From assembly GCF_040549485.1 (NCBI RefSeq), contig NZ_JBEPTK010000006.1, positions 1-64,000 on the forward strand: 64,000 bases of DNA, read 5' to 3'. Of the stretch, positions 51,639 through 62,667 are shown in pieces (within the stretch, counting starts at the first letter, position 1; the number at the start of each line of letters is the position of its first letter). The notes beneath the pieces are model-generated. The model saw only the letters and a program-made list of their open reading frames with translations. It had not been told where the DNA came from and did no database searches. The stretch is from Constrictibacter sp. MBR-5 (GTDB lineage: Bacteria > Pseudomonadota > Alphaproteobacteria > JAJUGE01). The translations under genes and the position numbers were made by a program.

Positions 51639-52138
51639 CCACTTACCGCTATCCGATGTCGTCGCTGGCACCCGACTACGGACGTGCCGCAGGCGGCTTC
51701 TTGCTGACGGCCGGGCCGATTCCCTGGCTGGGCGACAGTGGGCTGGCGCAGATCATCCTCGGCGTCCTGGCTCTGGTATTCCTCGTGTTCGGCCTGTCGA
51801 CGCTGCTGCGTCAATTGACGGCCGTCACTCTCTCCGCCGACGGGATATCGACCTCGGGTCCCCGACCGGCTACCGTGCGCTGGCAAGAGATCGACAGGAT
51901 CGACCTGCGGTACTTCTCGACCCGCAGGGATCGCGAAAAGGGCTGGATGCAGTTGCGGCTCGGGGGCAGAGATCAGTCGGTGTCGGTCGACTCGACTCTC
52001 GAAGGGTTCATCGACATCGCGCACGCCGCCGCCGAGGCGGCCGGGGTGCACGGCGTGACCCTGTCACCCGTCACCGAGGAGAATTTCCGCGCGATCGGCA
52101 TCGAGCCGCCGCCGCCGTCCACGCCCGTCGGCGACTGA
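51635..52138 (+). CDS. Unknown membrane protein (PH-like C-terminal part)
   Basis: A 167-residue protein overlapping the deacetylase gene by 4 bases. One or two hydrophobic segments lie at about 17-62 ('GGFLLTAGPIPW', 'LAQIILGVLALVFLVFGLSTLL'). The rest ('LTAVTLSADGISTSGPRPATVRWQEIDRIDLRYFSTRRDREKGWMQLRLGG') has the strand-rich pattern of bacterial PH-like (DUF) membrane-associated domains. No enzyme motif is present. It may be the last gene of the glycan cluster. Function is unknown. Confidence 0.7.
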   Translation: MTTYRYPMSSLAPDYGRAAGGFLLTAGPIPWLGDSGLAQIILGVLALVFLVFGLSTLLRQLTAVTLSADGISTSGPRPATVRWQEIDRIDLRYFSTRRDREKGWMQLRLGGRDQSVSVDSTLEGFIDIAHAAAEAAGVHGVTLSPVTEENFRAIGIEPPPPSTPVGD

Positions 52139-52141
52139 ACG

Positions 52142-54025
52142 ATGGCTCACCTCCTCGATGTCCGTGACCTCCGTGTGGATTTCCGGGTCCACGGCGGAGT
52201 CATTCGGGCGGTCGAGGGCGTTTCCTTTCGCGTCCCCCACGGCAAGACGGTCGCCCTCGTCGGCGAATCGGGATCCGGCAAGTCGGTCACGGCCCAGGCA
52301 GTCATGGGCATCCTGCCGCACGTCGCGAAGATCACCGGCGGCTCGATCCTGTTCGACGACCCCGCGACGCCCGGACAGCCGCCAATCGACATCGCCGCGC
52401 TCGACACCGACGGCGCACCCATGCGTAGGCTCCGCGGCGGCCGGATCTCGATCATCTTCCAGGAGCCGATGACCTCGCTGTCGCCGCTCCACACGGTCGG
52501 CAACCAGGTCTCGGAGGCCTTGCGCCTGCACCGCGCCGCCGGACAGGCGGAGGCGCGGCGCATCACCGAGGAGATGCTGGCGCTGGTCGGATTTCCCGAT
52601 CCGTCGCGCGCCTTCGACACCTACCCGTTCGAACTGTCGGGGGGACTTCGCCAGAGGGCGATGATCGCCATGGCCCTGGTGTGCCGCCCGGCACTGCTGA
52701 TCGCAGACGAGCCGACGACCGCGCTCGACGTCACCATCCAGGCGCAGATCCTCAAGCTCATCAAGGACCTCCAGGCCGAACTCGGCATGGCGGTGCTGAT
52801 GATCACCCACGATCTCGGCGTGGTCGCCAACGTGGCCGACGAAGTCGTCGTCCTCTATCACGGACGGGTCGTGGAATCGGGGCCGGTGCAGGAGATCTTC
52901 GAGGCGCCCGGCCACCCCTATCTGAAGGCCCTGCTCAAGGCCGTGCCGCGCTTCCACATGCCGCCCGGCGAGCGGCTGGTGCCGATCCGCGAAGCGCGAT
53001 CCGAGACCGGGCACATGATGGCCGCGCGTGAACGCAAACCGGTGGCCGGTTCCCGTCCCATCCTCGACGTCCGCGGGATCACGAAGGAGTATTCGATCCG
53101 CAAGGGCGGGATCCTGACCCGCACCCACAGCCAGATCCGCGCCGTGGACGACGTCAGCTTCTCCATCCGACGGGGCGAATGCCTCGGGCTCGTCGGCGAG
53201 AGCGGCTGCGGCAAGACCACGCTCAGTCGCATCATCATGCGCGCGCTCACGCCCGATTCCGGGCAGGTCCTCTACGACGACGGCGAGCGGCAGATCGACC
53301 TGATCGGTCTCGGCGGCAGGGATCTCTTCGACTATCGGCGGCGGGTCCAGTACGTCTTCCAGGATCCCTACAGCGCGCTCAACCCGCGCATGACCGTGGC
53401 GGACATCATTGCAGAACCGCTGATCATACACGGCATCGGCGACGCCCGGCGCCGCACGGAGACGGTCCGCGAACTTCTCAGCCTCGTCGGCCTCGACGTC
53501 CGCCACCTCAACCGCTATCCGCACAGCTTCTCCGGCGGCCAGCGCCAGCGCATCGGAATCGCTCGGGCCCTGGCCCTGCGCCCCGACCTGCTGCTCTGCG
53601 ACGAGCCCGTCTCCGCACTTGACGTGTCGGTTCAGGCGCAGATCCTCAACCTGTTGAAAGATCTGCAAACGACGCTCGGGCTGACCTACCTGTTCGTCTC
53701 GCACAACCTCGCCGTCGTCGACTATATGGCGGACAGGATCGCGGTGATGTGCGGCGGCCGGATCGTCGAACTGGCACCGGCCGGCGCGCTCTTCCGCAAT
53801 CCGCTGCACCCCTATACGAAGGCGCTGCTCGCCGCCGTTCCGGAGCCCGACCTCGCCCATCCGCTCGACTTCGGGCGCCTCATGGACGAGCGGGCGTCAA
53901 ACCCTGGCGCGTGGCCGGAACCGTTCACGCACGATCCGCAGCGGCCGACGCAATGGCTCGAACTCGGCGACGGCCATTTCGTGCGCGCCCGCCCCTCCGC
54001 CGCCCTCGAAAAGCTGGTCGCCTGA
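52142..54025 (+). CDS. Peptide ABC transporter ATPase with two fused nucleotide-binding domains (YejF-like)
   Basis: A 627-residue protein with two complete ATPase domains. Domain 1 (about 1-280): 'GESGSGKSV', '[15 protein letters not shown]' and '[14 protein letters not shown]'. Domain 2 (about 300-620): 'GESGCGKTT', '[15 protein letters not shown]' and '[14 protein letters not shown]'. Both end in the oligopeptide-type C-terminal extension ('[13 protein letters not shown]', '[15 protein letters not shown]'). Such double ATPases (YejF/DdpDF type) serve dipeptide, oligopeptide or microcin-C-type importers. It is the first of a four-gene transporter set; 2 bases separate it from the binding-protein gene. 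Confidence 0.93.
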   Translation: MAHLLDVRDLRVDFRVHGGVIRAVEGVSFRVPHGKTVALVGESGSGKSVTAQAVMGILPHVAKITGGSILFDDPATPGQPPIDIAALDTDGAPMRRLRGGRISIIFQEPMTSLSPLHTVGNQVSEALRLHRAAGQAEARRITEEMLALVGFPDPSRAFDTYPFELSGGLRQRAMIAMALVCRPALLIADEPTTALDVTIQAQILKLIKDLQAELGMAVLMITHDLGVVANVADEVVVLYHGRVVESGPVQEIFEAPGHPYLKALLKAVPRFHMPPGERLVPIREARSETGHMMAARERKPVAGSRPILDVRGITKEYSIRKGGILTRTHSQIRAVDDVSFSIRRGECLGLVGESGCGKTTLSRIIMRALTPDSGQVLYDDGERQIDLIGLGGRDLFDYRRRVQYVFQDPYSALNPRMTVADIIAEPLIIHGIGDARRRTETVRELLSLVGLDVRHLNRYPHSFSGGQRQRIGIARALALRPDLLLCDEPVSALDVSVQAQILNLLKDLQTTLGLTYLFVSHNLAVVDYMADRIAVMCGGRIVELAPAGALFRNPLHPYTKALLAAVPEPDLAHPLDFGRLMDERASNPGAWPEPFTHDPQRPTQWLELGDGHFVRARPSAALEKLVA

Positions 54026-54027
54026 GC

Positions 54028-55947
54028 ATGACGATGCGCCGAACCGTTCTCGCTCTTCTGGTCGCGACGGCATGTTCCCTTCTGCCGGCCGCAGGCGCCA
54101 TTGCGGCACCGGTCGACGAGGCGCCGGTGCTGGCGGCCCGCGTGAAGGACGGCAGCCTGCCGCCCATGGCCGAGCGGCTTCCGCAGACGCCCAATCGGGT
54201 CGCCACCCCGTTCGCCAAGGACAAGGCGGGGAAATATGGCGGCCGGATCTACATGCTCATGGGCTCGGCGAAGGACATCCGCCAAGTCTATGTCTACGGC
54301 TACGCGCGGCTGGTCGGGTACGACAGGGACCTGCAGATCGTCCCCGACATCCTCGAGTCGGTCGACAGCGAGGACGACCGCGTCTTCACGCTCCGCCTGA
54401 GGAAGGGCCATCGCTGGTCGGACGGCCGGCCCTTCACCAGCGACGACTTCCGCTACTGGTGGGAGGACGTCGCCAACAATCCCGACCTCAGCCCCAGCGG
54501 CCCGCCGGTCGACCTGCTGGTCGACGGAGCCGCGCCCACCGTGACCTTTCCGGACGCGACCACCGTCCGCTACGCGTGGAAGTCTCCCAATCCGGCCTTC
54601 CTGCCGGCGCTCGCCGGCGCGTCGCCGACGATCATTTATGCGCCTGCGCACTATCTGAAGCCGTTCCACCAGCGCTACGCCGACCCGGCGGAACTGGCGG
54701 CCCGGGTCGAGGCGGCGCGTCAGCGCAACTGGCAGTCGCTGCACAACAAGGTCGACAATCTCTACCGCATGGAGAACCCCGACCTGCCGACCCTGCAGCC
54801 CTGGATGAACACGACGCCGGCGCCGGCGCAGCGCTTCGTCTTCGTACGCAACCCGTACTTCCATCGCGCCGATGCCGACGGACGCCAGCTGCCCTATGTC
54901 GATGAGGTCATCGTCAACGTCGCGGCGCCGGACCTGATCTCCGCGAAGAGCGCCGCCGGCGACACCGACCTCCAGGGCCGCTATCTCCGCTTCAGCGACG
55001 TGCCGTTCCTGAAGCAGAACGAGAAGCAGCAGAATTACGAGGTCCGCCTCTGGCGTACGGGCAAGGGCTCGCACATCGCCCTCTACCCGAACCTGAACAT
55101 CGAAGACCCCGTCTGGCGCCAGGTCTTCCGCGACGTCCGTTTCCGGCGAGCGCTCTCGCTGGCGCTCAACCGGCAGGAGGTCAACAAGGTCCTCTTCTAC
55201 GGGCTCGCCCTCCCCGGCAACAACACGCTGCTGCCGGAGAGCCCGCTGGCGAGCGACGACCTCCGCAATCGCTGGGCGATCTTCGACCTGGCGAAGGCGA
55301 ACGCCCTGCTCGACGAGATGGGGCTGAAGCGCGGGCCCGACGGCATCCGTCGCCTGCCCGACGGACGGGCGCTGGAGATCATCGTCGAGACGGCGGGCGA
55401 GAGCAGCGAAGAGACCGACGTCCTGCAGCTCGTCCACGACAGCTGGCTGAAGGCCGGCATCAAGCTGTTCAGCCGCCCGCTGCAGCGGGAGGTCCTGCGG
55501 AACCGCATCTTCGCCGGCAGCACCCAGATGTCCGTCTGGTCGGGGTTGGAAAACGGTCTCGCGACGGCTGCCATGTCCCCGGCGGAGCTGGCGCCGACCA
55601 GCCAGCAGCAGCTGCAATGGCCGAAATGGGGCCAGCATCACGAGGCGGCCGGCAATGCCGGCGAGCCGATCGACATGCCCCAGGCGCGCGAACTGATGGA
55701 CCTCTACAAGTCATGGCGCAACGCCGGCTCGATGGCGGAGAAGGAGAAGATCTGGCGCCGGATGCTGGAGATCCACGCGGATCAGGTGTTCAACATCGGC
55801 ATCGTCAGCGGCATTCTGCAGCCGATCGTCGTCTCCAACCGCCTGAAGAACGTGCCCGAGAAGGGCTTCTGGAATTGGGATCCCGGTGCGCATTTCGGCA
55901 TCTATCGGCCGGATACGTTCTGGCTGACCGGCTCGCGCGACCGCTGA
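54028..55947 (+). CDS. Periplasmic substrate-binding protein, family 5 (peptide type)
   Basis: A 639-residue family 5 solute-binding protein with a Sec signal peptide (MTMRRTVLALLVATACSLLPAAG, cleavage about residue 26). 'ILESVDSEDDRVFTLRLRKGHRWSDGRPFTSDDFRYWWEDV' is the typical SBP_bac_5 region, and 'RDVRFRRALSLALNRQEVNKVLFYGLALPGNN' the second. At about 640 residues it is longer than DppA/OppA (about 535), like YejA-type proteins. It delivers an unidentified substrate, probably a peptide or related compound, to the two permeases encoded downstream. Confidence 0.92.
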   Translation: MTMRRTVLALLVATACSLLPAAGAIAAPVDEAPVLAARVKDGSLPPMAERLPQTPNRVATPFAKDKAGKYGGRIYMLMGSAKDIRQVYVYGYARLVGYDRDLQIVPDILESVDSEDDRVFTLRLRKGHRWSDGRPFTSDDFRYWWEDVANNPDLSPSGPPVDLLVDGAAPTVTFPDATTVRYAWKSPNPAFLPALAGASPTIIYAPAHYLKPFHQRYADPAELAARVEAARQRNWQSLHNKVDNLYRMENPDLPTLQPWMNTTPAPAQRFVFVRNPYFHRADADGRQLPYVDEVIVNVAAPDLISAKSAAGDTDLQGRYLRFSDVPFLKQNEKQQNYEVRLWRTGKGSHIALYPNLNIEDPVWRQVFRDVRFRRALSLALNRQEVNKVLFYGLALPGNNTLLPESPLASDDLRNRWAIFDLAKANALLDEMGLKRGPDGIRRLPDGRALEIIVETAGESSEETDVLQLVHDSWLKAGIKLFSRPLQREVLRNRIFAGSTQMSVWSGLENGLATAAMSPAELAPTSQQQLQWPKWGQHHEAAGNAGEPIDMPQARELMDLYKSWRNAGSMAEKEKIWRRMLEIHADQVFNIGIVSGILQPIVVSNRLKNVPEKGFWNWDPGAHFGIYRPDTFWLTGSRDR

Positions 55948-55957
55948 GCCGCACACG

Positions 55958-56956
55958 ATGGTCACCTACATCGCCCGCCGCCTGCTGATCATGATTCCGA
56001 CGCTGATCGCGATCAGCATCATTGTCTTCATCATCATCCAGCTGCCGCCGGGCGACTATCTCTCGACGCAGATCGCCGAGATGCAGGCCCGCGGCGAAGC
56101 CGTCGACCAGGGCAAGATCGAGTTCCTGCGCGCCCAGTACGGCCTCGACCGGCCGATGCACGAACAGTATCTCGTCTGGGTCTGGGGCCTCCTGCACGGC
56201 GACCTCGGCTATTCCTTCGAGTACAACCTGCCCGTGGCGGACGTCGTCGGCGAGCGCCTGTTCCTCACCTTCGTCGTCTCCTTCTCGACCATCCTCTTCA
56301 CCTGGGCCGTGTCGTTCCCCATCGGCGTCTACTCGGCTACGCACCAGTACAGCTGGACCGACCACGGCCTCACCTTCCTTGGCTTCCTGGGCTTGGCGAC
56401 GCCGAACTTCCTGCTGGCGCTCGTCCTGCTCTATCTCGGCAACGTCTGGTTCGGCGCGTCGATCGGCGGCCTGATGGACGAGCAGTATATCGGCCAGCCG
56501 ATGAGCATGGCGAAGTTCGGGTCGATCCTCGGTCATCTCTGGATCCCGGTGATCGTCATCGGCACGTCGGGCACGGCCGCCATGATCCGGCGCCTGCGCG
56601 CCAACCTGCTGGACGAACTGCACAAGCAGTATGTCGCCACGGCGAAGGCCAAGGGCCTGCCGCCCTTCCGCGCGCTGGTGAAGTACCCGCTGCGCATGGC
56701 GCTCAACCCGTTCATCGCCGACATCGGCAACCTGCTCCCCCAGGTCATCTCGGGCGCGGCGATCGTCTCGGTCGTGCTGTCGCTGCCCACGACCGGGCCG
56801 ATGCTGCTGTCGGCGCTGCGCAGCCAGGACATGTATCTGGCCGGATCCTTCCTGATGTTCCTGGCGATGCTGACCGTGGTCGGCGTGCTGCTGTCCGACC
56901 TGGCCCTGGCGATGCTCGACCCACGCATCCGCCTCGGCGGCTCGGCGGAGCGCTAG
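55958..56956 (+). CDS. Peptide-type ABC transporter permease (DppB/YejB-like)
   Basis: A 332-residue inner-membrane permease, six main hydrophobic segments. It opens 'YIARRLLIMIPTLIAISIIVFIIIQLPPGDYLS', the DppB-family start. The coupling loop is 'DELHKQYVATAKAKGLPPFRALVKYPLRMALNPFIADIGNLLPQVISG'. It starts 10 bases after the binding-protein gene and ends 1 base before the partner permease gene. Pairs with the product encoded at 56958 to form the channel. Confidence 0.93.
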   Translation: MVTYIARRLLIMIPTLIAISIIVFIIIQLPPGDYLSTQIAEMQARGEAVDQGKIEFLRAQYGLDRPMHEQYLVWVWGLLHGDLGYSFEYNLPVADVVGERLFLTFVVSFSTILFTWAVSFPIGVYSATHQYSWTDHGLTFLGFLGLATPNFLLALVLLYLGNVWFGASIGGLMDEQYIGQPMSMAKFGSILGHLWIPVIVIGTSGTAAMIRRLRANLLDELHKQYVATAKAKGLPPFRALVKYPLRMALNPFIADIGNLLPQVISGAAIVSVVLSLPTTGPMLLSALRSQDMYLAGSFLMFLAMLTVVGVLLSDLALAMLDPRIRLGGSAER

Positions 56957-56957
56957 C

Positions 56958-58124
56958 ATGGCCACCGAACCCGTCGATCGCCTGCCCCACTTCGTATCGG
57001 ACGCGCCGTTCGATCCGTATTCCGTCGAGAAGCTGACGCCGGAGCAGGAGCGCTACTACCACGCCACCCAGTGGCAGCTGATGTGGTGGAAGCTGCGACG
57101 CCACAAGCTCGCGGTCTTCTCCGGCATCGTCCTTCTGCTGCTCTACGGTTCGATCCTGGTCACGGAAGTTCTCGCGCCGTACAACCAGGAGAGCCGCGAC
57201 ATCGATCATATCTACGCCCCGCCGCAGCAGGTGCACCTGTTCCACGAGGGCAGCTTCGTGGGTCCGTTCGTCTACGGCTACCGCAGCACCCTCGACATGA
57301 CGACCATGCAGCGCGTCTATGTCGAGGACGAGAGCAGCGTCCAGCCGATCCGCTTCTTCTGCAGCGGCGATCCCTACTTCTTCTGGGGCGTCATACCCTC
57401 CCGCTTCCACCTCTTCTGCCCGGCGGAGAACGGCACGCTGTTCCTCCTCGGCACCGACCGCCTGGGCCGCGACATGCTTTCGCGGATCATCTACGGCACC
57501 CGGATCTCGCTGACCGTCGGGCTGATCGGCATCACCATCTCGTTCGCGCTCGGCATCGTCATCGGCGGGCTCGCCGGCTATTACGGCGGCTGGGTCGACA
57601 GCCTGACCCAGCGGTCGATCGAGGTGATCCGGTCCTTCCCGGAACTGCCGCTCTGGATGGCGCTTTCCGCAGCGTTGCCAGTGACATGGAGCCCGATCCT
57701 CATCTATTTCGGCATCACGATCATCCTCGGGCTGCTCGACTGGACGGGTCTGGCGCGTGCCGTGCGCTCGAAATTCCTGGCACTGCGCGAGGAGGATTTC
57801 ACGATGGCGGCGACGCTGATGGGCGCCAGCCCGGCGCGCGTCATCGGCCGCCACATGCTGCCCAGCTTCGCCAGCCACTTGATCGCGTCGGCGACCCTCT
57901 CGATCCCCGGCATGATACTGGGCGAGACGGCCCTGTCCTTCCTCGGCCTCGGCCTGCGCCCGCCGATCACCAGCTGGGGCGTCCTGCTCACCGAGGCGCA
58001 GAACATCAACGCCGTCGTCCTCTATCCCTGGCTGCTGCTGCCCACCGTGCCGGTCATCATCACGGTCCTCGCCTTCAACTTCCTCGGCGACGGCCTGCGC
58101 GACGCGGCGGATCCATACAGGTAG
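56958..58124 (+). CDS. Peptide-type ABC transporter permease (DppC/YejE-like)
   Basis: A 388-residue permease, longer than DppC (about 300). Between the first membrane segment ('[18 protein letters not shown]') and the core is a periplasmic insert of about 110 residues ('[20 protein letters not shown]...'), a feature of the YejE/AppC type. '[25 protein letters not shown]' begins the conserved core and '[32 protein letters not shown]' is the coupling loop. Last gene of the transporter operon. Confidence 0.93.
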   Translation: MATEPVDRLPHFVSDAPFDPYSVEKLTPEQERYYHATQWQLMWWKLRRHKLAVFSGIVLLLLYGSILVTEVLAPYNQESRDIDHIYAPPQQVHLFHEGSFVGPFVYGYRSTLDMTTMQRVYVEDESSVQPIRFFCSGDPYFFWGVIPSRFHLFCPAENGTLFLLGTDRLGRDMLSRIIYGTRISLTVGLIGITISFALGIVIGGLAGYYGGWVDSLTQRSIEVIRSFPELPLWMALSAALPVTWSPILIYFGITIILGLLDWTGLARAVRSKFLALREEDFTMAATLMGASPARVIGRHMLPSFASHLIASATLSIPGMILGETALSFLGLGLRPPITSWGVLLTEAQNINAVVLYPWLLLPTVPVIITVLAFNFLGDGLRDAADPYR

Positions 58125-58203
58125 GCGAACCGGGACCTTTCCCGGTTGGAATGGCCGGGCCGCAGGGCTATCTTCCGCCACCACGCAAGCCAAGGCCCGC
58201 GCC

Positions 58204-59414
<1,211 letters not shown>

Positions 59415-59418
<4 letters not shown>

Positions 59419-60257
59419 GCGCCGCAGCCTCCCAGGGTCGCATCGAGCGCCGCTTCGCCGCCCTGCGCGCCGAAGGCCGCGGCGGCCTCGTCACCTATGT
59501 CAGCGCCGGCGACCCCGACTACGGCACGTCGCTCGAACTGGTGCGCGGACTGCCCGGCGCCGGTGCCGACGTCATCGAACTGGGCGTGCCCTTCACCGAT
59601 CCGGCCGCCGACGGCCCCGCCATCCAGGCCGCCGGCCTGCGCGCGCTGAAGGGCGGCATGACGCTGAAGCGCACCCTCGACATGGTGCGCGCCTTCCGCG
59701 AGACCGACGGCGAAACGCCGATCATCCTGATGGGCTACTACAACCCCATCCACAATCACGGCGCCGAGCGCTTCGCGCGCGATGCGGCCGAAGCCGGCGT
59801 CGACGGCCTGATCACCGTCGACCTGCCGCCCGAGGAGGAGGACGAGCTGCGCCTCCCGGCCGAGGCCGCCGGCCTGCGCCTCATCCGCCTGATCGCGCCG
59901 ACGACGCCCGATGCGCGCCTGCCCTACGTGCTGGAGCATGCCGGCGGCTTCATCTACTACGTCTCGATCACCGGCATCACCGGCACGCGCGAGGCCGATG
60001 CCTCCGCCGTCGGCGAAGCCATGCAGCGCCTCAAGCGGGCCACGGACCTGCCGGTGGCCGTCGGCTTCGGCATCAATAGGCCGGATCAGGCTGCGGCCGT
60101 GGCCCGCGTCGCCGATGCCTCCGTCGTCGGCTCGGCGATCGTCCGACGCATCGCGGCGAACCTCGACCCGCACGGCAAGGCCAAGCCGGAACTCGTCGAG
60201 GACGTCCTCGGCCTGGTCCGCGACCTCGCCAGCGGCGTCCGCGGCGCCCGAGAGTAA
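59415..60257 (+). CDS. trpA: Tryptophan synthase alpha chain
   Basis: A 280-residue TIM-barrel enzyme that cleaves indole-3-glycerol phosphate and channels indole to TrpB. Catalytic Glu55 and Asp66 lie in '[19 protein letters not shown]'. '[14 protein letters not shown]' and '[12 protein letters not shown]' are typical, and '[13 protein letters not shown]' binds phosphate. It starts with GTG 59415 overlapping the trpB stop. Length is standard (about 270-280). It is 24 bases before accD. Confidence 0.97.
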
Positions 60258-60281
60258 AGAAGCGCAGATGAAGAAGACCGC

Positions 60282-61235
60282 ATGAACTGGCTGACCAACT
60301 TCGTCCCGCCCAAGCTGCGCCAGCTCGTTGTCCGCGACACGCCGGAGAATCTCTGGCTGCAGTGCCCGAACTGCTCGCAGATGCTGTTCCATCGCGATCT
60401 GGAGAAGGCGCACAAGGTCTGCACCCACTGCGGCCACCACATGCGCCTCGGTGCCAAGGAGCGGCTGGCGCTGATGTTCGACGACGGCGCCTACACCCTC
60501 GCCGACCTGCCGCCCGTCCAGTCCGATCCGCTGCGCTTCCGCGACCAGAAGCGCTATGTCGACCGGATGAAGGACGCCCAGAGCAAGACCGGCCTGCAGG
60601 ACGCGGTGCTGGTGGCGGAGGGCACGATCGGCGGCATGCCGGCCGTCGCCGCCGCCTTCGCCTTCGAGTTCATGGGCGGCTCGATGGGCATCGCCGTGGG
60701 CGACGCCATCCTGCGTGCGGCGCGGCTTGCGGTGGAGAAGCGCGCGGCCCTCATCGCCATCCCGGCGTCCGGCGGCGCGCGCATGCAGGAAGGCATCCTG
60801 TCGCTGATGCAGATGCCGCGCACCACGGTCGCCGTGGCCGAGGTGCGCGAGGCGGGGCTGCCCTACATCGTGGTGATGACCGATCCGACGACCGGCGGCG
60901 TCAGCGCCTCCTTCGCCATGCTCGGCGACATCGCGATCTCCGAGCCGGGGGCCGCGATCGGCTTCGCCGGCCAGCGGGTCATCCGCGAGACGATCCGCGA
61001 GACCCTGCCCGAAGGGTTCCAGCGCGCGGAGTATCTTTTCGCGCACGGCATGCTCGACATGGTCGTCCATCGCCATGAGATGCGCGAGACGCTCGGCCGC
61101 ATCCTCGGCATGCTGATGCACCGTGTCGAGGCGGAAGACCCGATCGCCGACGAACTGTCGACAGTCCTGCCTGACGAGGACGTGCAGGCGCCATCGATTC
61201 CTGCGGGCGCCGACGCGGCGGCGAAGCAGGAGTGA
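60282..61235 (+). CDS. accD: Acetyl-CoA carboxylase carboxyltransferase beta subunit
   Basis: A 317-residue subunit of acetyl-CoA carboxylase, the first step of fatty acid synthesis; it pairs with AccA to transfer carboxyl from biotin to acetyl-CoA. The N-terminal zinc ribbon has Cys28, Cys31, Cys47 and Cys50 ('CPNCSQMLFHRDLEKAHKVC...C'). The crotonase-like core shows 'IPASGGARMQEGILSLMQM', 'TDPTTGGVSASFAMLGDI' and 'IGFAGQRVIRETIRE'. The order trpA-accD-folC is widespread in alphaproteobacteria. Complete. Confidence 0.97.
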   Translation: MNWLTNFVPPKLRQLVVRDTPENLWLQCPNCSQMLFHRDLEKAHKVCTHCGHHMRLGAKERLALMFDDGAYTLADLPPVQSDPLRFRDQKRYVDRMKDAQSKTGLQDAVLVAEGTIGGMPAVAAAFAFEFMGGSMGIAVGDAILRAARLAVEKRAALIAIPASGGARMQEGILSLMQMPRTTVAVAEVREAGLPYIVVMTDPTTGGVSASFAMLGDIAISEPGAAIGFAGQRVIRETIRETLPEGFQRAEYLFAHGMLDMVVHRHEMRETLGRILGMLMHRVEAEDPIADELSTVLPDEDVQAPSIPAGADAAAKQE

Positions 61236-61257
61236 CGACCCGCGTGGAGGTGTAGGA

Positions 61258-62541
61258 ATGAGCGCCAGCGGCGCCGTTCTGGCGCGGCTGACGCGCCTCC
61301 ATCCCAAGCTGATCGACCTGTCGCTCGGCCGCATGGAGCGCCTGCTCGAACGGCTCGGCAACCCCGAGCGGCGCCTGCCGCCGGTGATCCACGTCGCCGG
61401 CACCAACGGCAAGGGCTCCGTCACCGCCTACCTCGCCGCCATCGCCGAGGCGGCCGGCCTCGCCGCCCACGTCTACACCTCGCCGCATCTGGTGCGCTTC
61501 AACGAGCGCATCCGCGTGGCCGGCCGCGAACTGTCCGACGACGCGCTGGTCGAGGTCCTGGAGGCCTGCGAACGGGCCAACGGCGACGACCCGATAACCT
61601 TCTTCGAGGTGACCACCGCCGCGGCCTTCCTCGCCTTCGCCCAGGCGCCCGCCGACCTCTGCATCCTGGAGGTCGGCCTCGGCGGCCGGCTCGACGCGAC
61701 CAACGTGATCGCCCGGCCCGCCGTCACGGCGATCACGCCGGTCTCGATCGATCACGTCCAGTATCTCGGCGACACGCTCACCGCCATCGCCGGGGAGAAG
61801 GCCGGCATCCTCAAGCCGGGCGTGCCGGCCGTCGTCGGCCTGCAGCAGCCGGAGGCGCTCGCCGCCATCGAGCGCCGTGCGGCCGAGATCGGCGCACCTC
61901 TCCATCGCGCCAGCGTCGAATGGCACTGCACGCGGACCGCCGACGGCTTCGACTGGAAGGACGGCGCGACCAGCCTCTCCCTGCCCCGCCCTGCCCTCGC
62001 CGGCGAGCATCAGGTCGACAACGCCGCCCTGGCCGTCGCCTGCATCCGGCACCTCGCCGTCCCCCGGATCACAGAGGCCGCGCTGGCCCAAGGCATCCGC
62101 GACGCCCGCTGGCCGGCGCGCCTGCAGCGGCTGCGCACCGGTCCCCTGGTGGCGATGCTGCCGCCCGGCTGGGAACTATGGCTCGACGGCGGCCACAACC
62201 CCGCCGCCGGCGCGATGATCGCGCAGTACGCGGCCACCGCCTGGACCGACATGCCGACCCACGCCGTCGTCGGCATGCTCGACACCAAGGACGCCGGCGG
62301 CTTCCTCGCCCAGTTGGGCCGCGTCGCCACGACGGTGCGCGCCGTGCCGATTCCCGGCGTGGACGCAGCCCTGCCCCCCGCCGCGATCGTCGCGGCCGCC
62401 CGGGCCGTGAACGTCGAATCCCACGCCTGCGCCTCGGCCGAAGACGCCGTCGCAGCGATCACGGCCGATCGCGGCCCCTGCCGCATTCTCGTCTGCGGCT
62501 CCCTCTACCTCGCAGGCGCCGTACTCGAAGCCAACGGCTGA
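61258..62541 (+). CDS. folC: Bifunctional folylpolyglutamate/dihydrofolate synthase
   Basis: A 427-residue Mur-ligase-family enzyme adding glutamate to folates and making dihydrofolate from dihydropteroate. The ATP site is 'PPVIHVAGTNGKGSVTAYLAAI'. 'YTSPHLVRFNERIRVAG', 'FFEVTTAAAFLAFA', 'EVGLGGRLDATN' and 'ITPVSIDHVQYLGDTLTAIAGEKAGILK' are FolC hallmarks. ATG 61258 has GTGGAGG upstream and fits family length; the longer open frame upstream lies inside accD. 22 bases after accD, so one operon. Confidence 0.95.
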   Translation: MSASGAVLARLTRLHPKLIDLSLGRMERLLERLGNPERRLPPVIHVAGTNGKGSVTAYLAAIAEAAGLAAHVYTSPHLVRFNERIRVAGRELSDDALVEVLEACERANGDDPITFFEVTTAAAFLAFAQAPADLCILEVGLGGRLDATNVIARPAVTAITPVSIDHVQYLGDTLTAIAGEKAGILKPGVPAVVGLQQPEALAAIERRAAEIGAPLHRASVEWHCTRTADGFDWKDGATSLSLPRPALAGEHQVDNAALAVACIRHLAVPRITEAALAQGIRDARWPARLQRLRTGPLVAMLPPGWELWLDGGHNPAAGAMIAQYAATAWTDMPTHAVVGMLDTKDAGGFLAQLGRVATTVRAVPIPGVDAALPPAAIVAAARAVNVESHACASAEDAVAAITADRGPCRILVCGSLYLAGAVLEANG

Positions 62542-62667
62542 GCGGCGAAACCGCGCGAGCGGGACATTTTGGGATCGTCCTCCACTTCGCACCGCAGCAA
62601 CCGTTAAGCGCGCCTTCAATCCCGGATGCGAGCATCCCGCCATTGTCACGCAAGTGCGGTAGCATCT

